Assembly (NCBI GenBank): GCA_018268775.1
Contig: JAFDVV010000075.1
Coordinates: forward strand, 1-46,262
From: Acidobacteriota bacterium
Lineage (GTDB): Bacteria; Acidobacteriota; Terriglobia; Terriglobales; Acidobacteriaceae
DNA: 46,262 bases
Direction: 5' to 3'
Every line of letters starts with the position of its first letter. The stretch's first letter is position 1. The notes under the pieces are model-generated. The model searched no databases and was not told where the DNA came from. It saw only the letters and a program-made list of their open reading frames with translations. Positions 1 through 6,420 of this stretch are shown piece by piece. Position numbers and translations under genes: made by a program.

Positions 1-1
1 C

Positions 2-169
2 ATCTTCATGGGGTTCACGGGGCGTGGCGTTCCGGCGCTCGGCGTGCTGAAGAATGTTTCACCGGCGACGCAGAGTCAGGCTGCGGCTACGCTGGCGCGA
101 TATCTGGGACTTGACTGGAATGCGGCGGAGCCTCAGGCAGGCGCGCCGATAGCAGCGGCGGTGAAGTAG
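2..169 (+). CDS. C-terminal end of an alkaline-phosphatase-superfamily protein (partial)
   Basis: An open frame runs in from the left edge and stops at TAG 167-169, giving the last 55 residues. The tail contains a GRGVPALG stretch, then a TQSQAAATLARYLGLDW stretch. This pattern of a Thr-Gln-x-Gln followed by an 'A-T-hydrophobic-LG' helix closes many phosphodiesterase/sulfatase-type proteins of the alkaline phosphatase superfamily. All catalytic residues lie outside the window, so the substrate cannot be judged. The last 15 or so residues are Ala/Pro rich and look unstructured. The gene is convergent with recQ, with only two bases between the two stop codons. The family call rests on this short tail and is moderate at best. 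Confidence 0.5.
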   Translation: MFMGFTGRGVPALGVLKNVSPATQSQAAATLARYLGLDWNAAEPQAGAPIAAAVK

Positions 170-171
170 TC

Positions 172-2331
172 TCAGCCGTTCAAGAGCTCGAGGATGCCGG
201 GGCCGAATCGCTCGGCCTTTTCGAGTGTGAGGCCTTCGAGCTTGCGCAGGTCGGCGAGGTTCCGCGGATGCGAAAGCACGATGTTGCGCAGGGTGGATGT
301 GCCGAGGACGAAGAACTGCGGCAGGCCAAGTCGCTCGGCCTCGGCTGTACGCCAGTCGCGGAGACGCTGGTCGAGAGCTTGCTGGGCTTGAGTGAGAGTA
401 ACGGTTGGGTCGGACGCTGGTCGCGCTTCGCGCGATGTCCCACCCATGCCACTGCGTGTCATGAATGGGGCACCCGGCGATTTCGGCTCGCGAGTGGGGG
501 GAGTGCCCGTTGGCGTCAGAGGTGGAGAAGCAGATCTCTCCGCTCCGCTTCGCTTCGGTCGAGATGACAAACCTCTCGGGTGCTTCGATTGTTTTCGTTG
601 TTTTGATCTCCGCGGATTGGATTGGTCCGCTTCTTCTGGAAGCATGACGGCTAGATCGCCGCCTTCGTCGCGGGTGCGGCCCTCGTGGGTGAGGGAGGCG
701 CGCTTGAAGTTGATCACCTTGCCTTCGGCGTTGGTGAAGGTGTCGGCGATGAGCGTGATGAGGCCGGCGCGGGTAAGGGCGTTGAGGTAGGCGTCGAACT
801 GTCTGCGGTCGATGCCGAGGCCGAGATCGGTGTGGAGCTTCCCCGTGGCGCGCGGTGCGGCCCCGTCGAGCGCGCGGAGGATGGTACGAAGCTGGCGATC
901 CTCCTGCTGCGTCGGCGAGCGGAAGGGCTGTGCTGTGGCGCGCTCGGGAGAGCAGAAGTCGCAACGGCCGCAGGGGCGGAAACCGTCTTCGGTGTCGCCG
1001 AAGTGCCGGATGAGTGCGGTCATGCGGCACTGCGGGGTCTCGGCGTAGCGGGCCATGGCGTCGATCTGCGCGCGGCGGAAGGCTAGCTGACGGTCGTAGC
1101 CGGACTGCCAGTTCTTGTTTTCCGTTACGCGAAGGTTTCCAGCGATGTCGAAGGCGGCAGCGCCTTGCGCTACCAGCTTCTCAGCGGTGCGATCGAAAGT
1201 CTCGACGTCCATCTTGACGCGCTGGCGCAGAAGGCTGGGCATCTGGAAGTCGCCGGTAAGGAGGGCGGCGACGCGAGCCAGTTCCGTAATGGGAGGGTAG
1301 TCGCGTTCGAGGAAGCCCTCGTGAATCTTGCGGTCGACGAAGGAATGAAGGAGCACGGTGCGCGAGGGCTGACCGTCGCGGCCTGCGCGGCCGATCTCCT
1401 GGTAGTAGGCTTCGACCGAGCCGGGCAGCGCGGTGTGGACGACAGTACGAACGTCTGCCTTGTCGATGCCCATGCCGAAGGCGATAGTTGCGACGACGAC
1501 TTCAAGGTTTCCGCTAAGGAAGTGGCGCTGGACGCGTTCGCGCGTGGCGGGATCGAGTCCTGCGTGATATGCGGCGGCGCCCCGGCCTAGCTGCGATGCT
1601 AGCTCTTCCGCAGCTTTGCGCGACGGCGCGTAGACGATGGCGGGACGGCACTCAGGCGACTTGAGAAGGTCAATGGTGAACTGGTTGCGCCGTGGCTTCG
1701 ACATCTCGACGACCTCGATGGCGAGGTTGTGGCGGCGGAAGCCGTGGATGAAGAGTGCGGGCGAGTCGAGGCGGATCTGTGCGACGATGTCCTTCTGCAC
1801 GGTGGGAGTTGCTGTCGCCGTAAGGGCGATGACAGGTGCGGGACGCAGCAAGGGTAGATGTTCGCCAAGGGTGCGGTAGTCGGGACGAAAGTCGTGTCCC
1901 CATTGCGAGATGCAGTGGGCTTCGTCGATGGCGATGAGCGCCGGCTTGCGCTTGGCGAGCATCTCGGGGAAGCCGGGAACGCGCATACGCTCGGGAGCGA
2001 TGAAGAGGAACTGCAAGCTGCCGTCGAGGTAGTCGCGGCACGCCTGGCGCGCTTCGTCGCGCGAGAGGCCGGAGTGGATACGCGCTACGCGCAGGCCTAG
2101 AGCCGAGAGCTTGGCTGCCTGGTCATCCATTAACGCGATCAGGGGCGAGATGACGAGCGCTGTGCCTTTGCGGGCGATGGCGGGGAGTTGATAACAGAGG
2201 CTCTTGCCCGCTCCTGTTGGCATGACGAGCAGGACGTCGCGGCCTTCGGTGGCGGCGCGGCAGACGGCCTCCTGATTGGCGCGGAAGGCCGGAAAGCCAA
2301 AGGTCTGATGGAGGAGGGCTGCGAGGTCCAT
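172..2331 (-). CDS. recQ: ATP-dependent DNA helicase RecQ
   Basis: A 3'-5' DNA helicase that acts in recombination repair and at stalled forks. The 719 residues show the family order. Walker A (PTGAGKS) is at about 38-44 and the DEAH box at 136-139, followed by the ISQWGHDFRPDY aromatic-rich loop. The second RecA lobe carries IGRAGRDG. The zinc region has four cysteines (PQC...CGRCDFC), and an HRDC domain fills about 648-715. E. coli RecQ is about 610 residues. Much of the excess here is a basic, Pro/Ser/Arg-rich linker at about 560-645, just before HRDC. Part of that linker (about 587-637) is encoded by a dispersed repeat element read in frame. The start ATG at 2331 gives the canonical N-terminus. 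It is divergent from the rhodanese gene. Confidence 0.96.
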   Translation of the reverse strand: MDLAALLHQTFGFPAFRANQEAVCRAATEGRDVLLVMPTGAGKSLCYQLPAIARKGTALVISPLIALMDDQAAKLSALGLRVARIHSGLSRDEARQACRDYLDGSLQFLFIAPERMRVPGFPEMLAKRKPALIAIDEAHCISQWGHDFRPDYRTLGEHLPLLRPAPVIALTATATPTVQKDIVAQIRLDSPALFIHGFRRHNLAIEVVEMSKPRRNQFTIDLLKSPECRPAIVYAPSRKAAEELASQLGRGAAAYHAGLDPATRERVQRHFLSGNLEVVVATIAFGMGIDKADVRTVVHTALPGSVEAYYQEIGRAGRDGQPSRTVLLHSFVDRKIHEGFLERDYPPITELARVAALLTGDFQMPSLLRQRVKMDVETFDRTAEKLVAQGAAAFDIAGNLRVTENKNWQSGYDRQLAFRRAQIDAMARYAETPQCRMTALIRHFGDTEDGFRPCGRCDFCSPERATAQPFRSPTQQEDRQLRTILRALDGAAPRATGKLHTDLGLGIDRRQFDAYLNALTRAGLITLIADTFTNAEGKVINFKRASLTHEGRTRDEGGDLAVMLPEEADQSNPRRSKQRKQSKHPRGLSSRPKRSGAERSASPPLTPTGTPPTREPKSPGAPFMTRSGMGGTSREARPASDPTVTLTQAQQALDQRLRDWRTAEAERLGLPQFFVLGTSTLRNIVLSHPRNLADLRKLEGLTLEKAERFGPGILELLNG
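421..571 (+). repeat. Dispersed repeat, copy A (inside recQ)
   Basis: The right end reads as an AGCAGATCTCTCCGC core, CTTCGCTTCGG and GAGATGACAAA. This matches copies near 2.5, 6.4, 13.2 and 24.8 kb. The left part holds GTCCCACCCATGCC and GTGTCATGAATGGGGC, which I recall as a common companion block in Terriglobia genomes. The copy is unusual because it lies inside the recQ reading frame and keeps that frame open on the minus strand. Its outer boundaries are estimated by eye. Confidence 0.7.
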
Positions 2332-2448
2332 GGGGCTACGTCATCTTCGCATATTGTTTGCCCTGTGGGGATGAGGAGGTTCCAGTGGAATATCGGGAGG
2401 CACGATGGTTCAGTCGTGTCGGCAAGATTATCATTGCGATTGTGATTT

Positions 2449-2525
2449 CCCGAGAGAAATCCGGGTCGGTGCTTGCATCCCGGACTGGAAAAGCAGATTC
2501 CTCCGCTTCGCTGCGGAATGACAAA
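2449..2525 (+). repeat. Dispersed repeat, copy B (recQ/rhodanese intergenic)
   Basis: An intergenic copy with AAAAGCAGATTCC, a TCCGC/GCGGA hairpin around TTCGCT, and the tail GGAATGACAAA. The AGCAGAT core is shared with copy A, and both copies have the same orientation. It lies between the divergent starts of recQ and the rhodanese gene, about 30 bases upstream of the latter's ribosome binding site. It could therefore form part of that leader. Confidence 0.75.
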
Positions 2526-2554
2526 GTGAACTGAGTTACGTACGGAGGTTTGCG

Positions 2555-3004
2555 ATGCTCTGGATTGCAGTTTCTTTTGTCCTGCTTGCAATGTTGGTGT
2601 TCGCCGTTATCAAGGCTAGGCGCATGAAGAACGTCCGTGACTTCGAGGCGAACAGTGTCGATGCCGAGACGCTGCGGGGTCTGCTGAATCCTGATCCTCG
2701 CGTGCTTCTGTATGACGTGCGTCAGCCGCTCGACCTGCTCGCCTACTCGGAGATGATTCCCGGAGCGAGGCGGATTCCTCCGAAGGAGGTCATGGCGAAT
2801 CCAACATTGATTCCTGCGGATAAGGATGCCGTCTTCTATTGCACGTGCGAGGCGCAGAAGACGAGTCTTGAGATCGTGCGTCATGCCAGAACGTTGGGAT
2901 ACGACAGGCTGAAGGTGCTACGCGGAGGGCTGGCGGCGTGGAAGGCGAAGGGGTATCCGGTAGAGACCTACCGGGAGTCGTTCCGGCTGGATACTGCGGG
3001 ATAG
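2555..3004 (+). CDS. Membrane-anchored rhodanese-domain protein
   Basis: A 149-residue protein with one N-terminal membrane segment (about 2-19, followed by KARRMK) and a single rhodanese domain (about 33-140). The domain shows the YDVR motif at about 53-56 and a cysteine loop FYCTCEAQKTS, in which Cys96 is the likely persulfide-carrying residue. Rhodaneses transfer sulfane sulfur or act as thiol carriers. The positive charges after the membrane helix suggest the domain faces the cytoplasm. GGAGG lies six bases before ATG 2555 and fixes the start. The S10 peptidase follows 47 bases later on the same strand. The donor and acceptor are unknown. Confidence 0.88.
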   Translation: MLWIAVSFVLLAMLVFAVIKARRMKNVRDFEANSVDAETLRGLLNPDPRVLLYDVRQPLDLLAYSEMIPGARRIPPKEVMANPTLIPADKDAVFYCTCEAQKTSLEIVRHARTLGYDRLKVLRGGLAAWKAKGYPVETYRESFRLDTAG

Positions 3005-3051
3005 CGATGACGGTATGATGGCTAGTCGGTTTGAAAGAGAGAGGTCGGCAA

Positions 3052-4620
3052 TTGAATCATTCGACAAAATTCTGGTTTCGCCGGACGAGTGTATTGACGC
3101 TCGTGGCCGCATTGGCCCTGCCTGCCGCAGCACAGGCGCAAAAGAGCCCGGACGACAAACCGTCGCAGGCGGAGAAGAAGGACGATGCCGGGATACCGGT
3201 CCCTCCGGAGACGAACTCGACGACGAAGCATGACCTGACTGTGGGCGGACGGACGGTCCACTACACTGCGACGGCTGGAAACCTGCTGATCCGCGACGAG
3301 CAGTGGAAGCCGAATGCGAGTATCTTTTATGTGGCTTATACGGAGGATGGGGTGGATGCGAAGTCGCGGCCCGTGACCTTTTTCTATAACGGCGGGCCGG
3401 GGGCGGCGACGATCTGGCTGCATATGGGATCGTTTGGCCCAGTGAGGGTAATTACCCAGGCCCCCGAGGCGACGGCACCGGCACCGTATAGCTGGGTTCC
3501 CAACGAGTACAGTCTGCTGGACAAGAGCGACTTGGTGTTTATCGACGCGCCGCTGTGTGGGTTTTCGCGGGCGGTGGGCAAGGGGACGATCAAAGACTTT
3601 GCGGGGACGGACCAGGACATTGCCGCGTTCCGCAAGTTTATCGAGCGGTATCTGACAGCGAACCAGCGGTGGAACTCGCCGAAGTTTCTGTTTGGGGAGT
3701 CGTATGGGACGACGCGCTCGGCCGGGCTGGTGGCGGCGCTTCAGAATGACGGCGTTGCGTTCAACGGCGTGGTGCTTCTGTCGTCAATCCTGAACTACAA
3801 CATTCGCAACCCTGGGTATGATGCTGAAGCAATTGGCTATCTCCCTTCGTTCGCGGCGATTGGGTATTTTCATAAGAAAGTGAAGGCCTCGGGGTCGATG
3901 GCCGAGTGGGTCGAGCAGGCGAGGGAGTTTGCGCGCGGGCCCTACGCGCAGGCGCTGGCTCAGGGGGACCGCCTGCCTGCGGCAGAGTTCGATGCCATTG
4001 CAGCAAAGGTGGCGGCGATCACCGGGTTGAGCGAGAGCTATGTGAAGGAGGCGAAGCTGCGGATCTCGGCATCGCGCTTCAGGAGAGAGTTGCTTCGCGG
4101 GGACGACCGGACGCTGGGACGTTACGATGCGCGGTTCATGGGCTGGGACCCGGACGATGCGACGGAGACCCCGGAATATGACCCGTCGGACACGGGGATC
4201 AGCGGGGTGTTCGTTGGGTCGTTCCACGACTATATCCAGCGTGAATTGAAGTACATGAGCCAGGAGACCTACTACACGTCGGGGCCGGGGGTGAACACCG
4301 CCTGGGACTTCAAGCACAAGCCTTCAGGGAGCCGAAGCGAGAGGGCGCAATCGAACCCCGACACGGCGTTGGATCTTGCGGATGCAATGCGGAAGAACCC
4401 AAGGCTAAAGGTGTTTTCGGCCAACGGGTACTTTGATCTGGCGACGCCGTTCTTTGTTACGGAGTACGACATCGCTCATATGAGCCTGCCGCCGAAGCTG
4501 GTGGGGAATGTGAGTTTTGGGTACTACCCCGCAGGCCACATGGTGTACCTGAACGTTGAAGCGTTGAAGGAGATGAAGGCCGACATGGTGAAGTTTTATA
4601 CCTCGGCCCTGCACAACTGA
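3052..4620 (+). CDS. Secreted serine carboxypeptidase (peptidase family S10)
   Basis: An exported alpha/beta-hydrolase peptidase that would remove C-terminal residues from peptides. The start chosen is TTG 3052, preceded by GAGAGG eight bases upstream. It gives a clean signal peptide (RR, hydrophobic core, cleavage near AQA at about 29). An upstream TTG at 3031 would add seven residues without an obvious ribosome binding site. S10 landmarks are the oxyanion loop FYNGGPGAA (about 112-119), the nucleophile in GESYGTT (Ser217), Asp in NGYFDLATP (about 462) and His in PAGHMVYL (about 496). The length of 522 residues is normal for the family. S10 enzymes are best known from eukaryotes but occur in Acidobacteriota. 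It stands alone, 47 bases after the rhodanese gene. Confidence 0.9.
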   Translation: MNHSTKFWFRRTSVLTLVAALALPAAAQAQKSPDDKPSQAEKKDDAGIPVPPETNSTTKHDLTVGGRTVHYTATAGNLLIRDEQWKPNASIFYVAYTEDGVDAKSRPVTFFYNGGPGAATIWLHMGSFGPVRVITQAPEATAPAPYSWVPNEYSLLDKSDLVFIDAPLCGFSRAVGKGTIKDFAGTDQDIAAFRKFIERYLTANQRWNSPKFLFGESYGTTRSAGLVAALQNDGVAFNGVVLLSSILNYNIRNPGYDAEAIGYLPSFAAIGYFHKKVKASGSMAEWVEQAREFARGPYAQALAQGDRLPAAEFDAIAAKVAAITGLSESYVKEAKLRISASRFRRELLRGDDRTLGRYDARFMGWDPDDATETPEYDPSDTGISGVFVGSFHDYIQRELKYMSQETYYTSGPGVNTAWDFKHKPSGSRSERAQSNPDTALDLADAMRKNPRLKVFSANGYFDLATPFFVTEYDIAHMSLPPKLVGNVSFGYYPAGHMVYLNVEALKEMKADMVKFYTSALHN

Positions 4621-4779
4621 TGCAGCAAAAGAGGTTGCAGGGAGTGACGGGGCAGTGCGCTCCGAAGCCCAGAATGCCTTGAATTATGGGGTTAAATGCC
4701 TTAGAATGTGAGATGTGGTCTTTCTCTCCCGAGTACATGGAAAGAGCATCAGTCAAGAAGGAAGAGGCATAGAAACCCT

Positions 4780-5007
4780 ATGGCAAAGCGTCGTGGAAAT
4801 CCGAATTGGGGTAAGCCGGAGCCGATTGGGCCGGTTGTCCCGACGGTGACATCGTTTGAACAGGTTGTGAAGGAGTACAAGTTGACCCCGGACCAGTACA
4901 TCCGGTCGACGAGGCTGCGGGAGTGGGCGCGCCGGAACAAGAACTCGAAGTACATCCCGGAGGCGCTGCTGGAGGCGTGGGGATTCGAGATCGAGTCGAC
5001 CCTTTAG
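4780..5007 (+). CDS. Conserved small basic protein of unknown function
   Basis: A 75-residue protein from ATG 4780, preceded by the purine-rich AGGAAGAGG about 13 bases upstream. Its sequence begins MAKRRGNPNWGKP and continues with a likely helical segment (SFEQVVKEYKLTPDQYIRS) and an Arg/Lys-rich stretch (LREWARRNKNSKYIPE). It ends in a short acidic tail. I do not recognise a named domain. The basic charge and short helices would suit a nucleic-acid or ribosome-associated protein, but that is a guess. An independent terminator follows 23 bases after the stop, so the gene is probably monocistronic. That supports it being real. Confidence 0.65.
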   Translation: MAKRRGNPNWGKPEPIGPVVPTVTSFEQVVKEYKLTPDQYIRSTRLREWARRNKNSKYIPEALLEAWGFEIESTL

Positions 5008-5030
5008 TCTTGTATCAAGTTGAGTTGAGA

Positions 5031-5063
5031 GATGCCGCCCGACATGGGCGGCATCTTCTTTTT
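5031..5063 (+). terminator. Rho-independent terminator after the 75-aa gene
   Basis: GATGCCGCCC and GGGCGGCATC form a perfect 10-bp stem around a GACAT-type loop, followed at once by a T-rich run (TTCTTTTT). It separates the small-protein gene from ribBA. It also argues against extending ribBA upstream into this hairpin. Confidence 0.88.
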
Positions 5064-5133
5064 GCGTCCGGCTTATGATGATGAGAGTCGAAAGGATGGG
5101 GATTGCAGCGAGAGGATCCCCGGAGGCTTGCCG

Positions 5134-6288
5134 ATGTTTGCTGATGTCGCTGAAGCGGTTGCGGAGATTCGGGCGGGAAAGATGGTGGTAGTCGTCGACG
5201 ACGAGGACCGCGAGAACGAGGGCGACCTGACGCTGGCGGCGGAGTTTGTGACTCCGGAGGCGATCAACTTTATGGCGAAGTTCGGCCGCGGGCTGATCTG
5301 TCTGACGCTCACGGAGGAGCGAGCCGACTATCTGCGGCTGGGACCGATGACGCAGGAGAATACATCGCGGTTCGGCACGGCGTTTACGGAGAGCGTCGAG
5401 GCCCGCGAGGGTGTGACGACCGGCATCTCGGCGGCGGACCGGGCGCACACGATCAAGGTGGCGATCGATCCTCAGTCGACGGCACACGACCTGGCGAGGC
5501 CGGGACATGTGTTTCCGCTTCGCGCCCGCAAGGGCGGAGTGCTGGTGCGCGCAGGACAGACGGAGGCCTCAGTCGATCTGGCGAGAATGGCGGGGTTGGT
5601 ACCGGCGGGAGTGATCTGCGAGATCATGAACGACGACGGCACGATGGCCCGGGTTCTGGACCTGGTGAAGTTCTGCGAAGAGCATGGCCTGAAGATGGTG
5701 ACGGTCGCGGACATGATCCGCTACCGGCTGCAGAACGAACGATACATCCATCGCGTGGCCGAGTCGGTGATGCCGACCGAGTATGGCGAGTTCAGGGTGA
5801 TCGCCTACGAGAGCGAGGTCGAGGGCGGCGAGTCGCATGTGGCGCTGGTCTATGGAGATGTTGGAGATGTCAACGGCGATGAGCCGGTGACGGTTCGCGT
5901 ACATACGCATTGTCTGGCGGGCGATATCTTTGGCACAACGCTGTGCGATTGCAGAAGAGTGGTGGACGGCTCGCTGAAGATGATCGCCGAGGCGGGACGC
6001 GGGGCGCTGGTGTATCTGCATAACGGAAGTACAGGCTTTGGGATCGATCGCAATGTGACTCCGCACCGCGTGGTGCTGCATCGCGAGCAGAGGGCGAAGG
6101 AGCACAGCGAGGAGAGAAGCCAGAGGACGCTGCGCCAGGTGGGTCTGGGCGGGCAGATTCTGTCGGACCTCGGGATCCATAAGATCCGCCTGATTACGAA
6201 TACCCCGACGCACGTGCCTGCGTTGCAGGGCTTCGGGATTGAGATCGTCGAACAGGTGCCGGTGATGGCTGCGCAGGTGCGGCGTTAG
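5134..6288 (+). CDS. ribBA: RibBA-type protein: DHBP synthase with a degenerate GTP cyclohydrolase II domain
   Basis: The N-terminal half is 3,4-dihydroxy-2-butanone-4-phosphate synthase of riboflavin synthesis. It has [11 protein letters not shown] at 22-32, REGVTTGIS at about 91-99, [10 protein letters not shown] at 122-131 and the [11 protein letters not shown] stretch at about 163-173. The C-terminal half keeps the GTP cyclohydrolase II zinc cysteines (Cys260, Cys271, Cys273). However, the normally conserved RQEGRxIGL segment reads HNGSTGFGI (296-304), and the later GYDTVEAN and D-x-R motifs are not recognisable. GTP cyclohydrolase activity is therefore doubtful. ATG 5134 follows GGAGG by seven bases; a longer in-frame reading would begin inside the preceding terminator. 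A short GGGGAT/ATCCCC hairpin (5098-5121) abuts the ribosome binding site. No FMN riboswitch is apparent in the roughly 70-base leader. Confidence 0.9.
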   Translation: MFADVAEAVAEIRAGKMVVVVDDEDRENEGDLTLAAEFVTPEAINFMAKFGRGLICLTLTEERADYLRLGPMTQENTSRFGTAFTESVEAREGVTTGISAADRAHTIKVAIDPQSTAHDLARPGHVFPLRARKGGVLVRAGQTEASVDLARMAGLVPAGVICEIMNDDGTMARVLDLVKFCEEHGLKMVTVADMIRYRLQNERYIHRVAESVMPTEYGEFRVIAYESEVEGGESHVALVYGDVGDVNGDEPVTVRVHTHCLAGDIFGTTLCDCRRVVDGSLKMIAEAGRGALVYLHNGSTGFGIDRNVTPHRVVLHREQRAKEHSEERSQRTLRQVGLGGQILSDLGIHKIRLITNTPTHVPALQGFGIEIVEQVPVMAAQVRR

Positions 6289-6326
6289 TTGCGGAGTGCC
6301 TTTTAGGCCTGGACGGACAAAGCGCG

Positions 6327-6406
6327 GTGTCATTGCGTGTTGTTGTGGTGGCGCGGGCGAAATGCGGGGATTCCTCGACTCCGCTACGCTTCGCTCGGAA
6401 TGACAC
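6327..6406 (+). repeat. Dispersed repeat, copy C (80 bp, terminal inverted repeats)
   Basis: The copy is bounded by GTGTCATT at 6327-6334 and AATGACAC at 6399-6406, a perfect 8-bp inverted pair. The interior holds GGGGATTCCTCGACTCCGC and CTTCGCTCGGAATGACA, related to the other copies and in the same orientation. It fills the space between the convergent ends of ribBA and the giant surface-protein gene, where it could also act as a transcript-end structure. Confidence 0.75.
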
Positions 6407-6420
6407 TTGTTGGACAGCGC

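Noticed and set aside
59..1030. Long minus-strand frame over the 3' part of recQ
   Set aside because: It overlaps recQ in another frame, is Arg/Pro/His rich, and contains the translated repeat (FVISTEAKRSG...), a known source of false hypothetical proteins in these genomes.
5032..5133. Upstream extension of ribBA by 34 codons
   Set aside because: It begins inside a strong terminator hairpin. The internal ATG has a good ribosome binding site and matches the family N-terminus.
5064..5133. FMN riboswitch before ribBA
   Set aside because: The leader is only about 70 bases and lacks the conserved RFN-element blocks. Only a small GGGGAT/ATCCCC hairpin is present.
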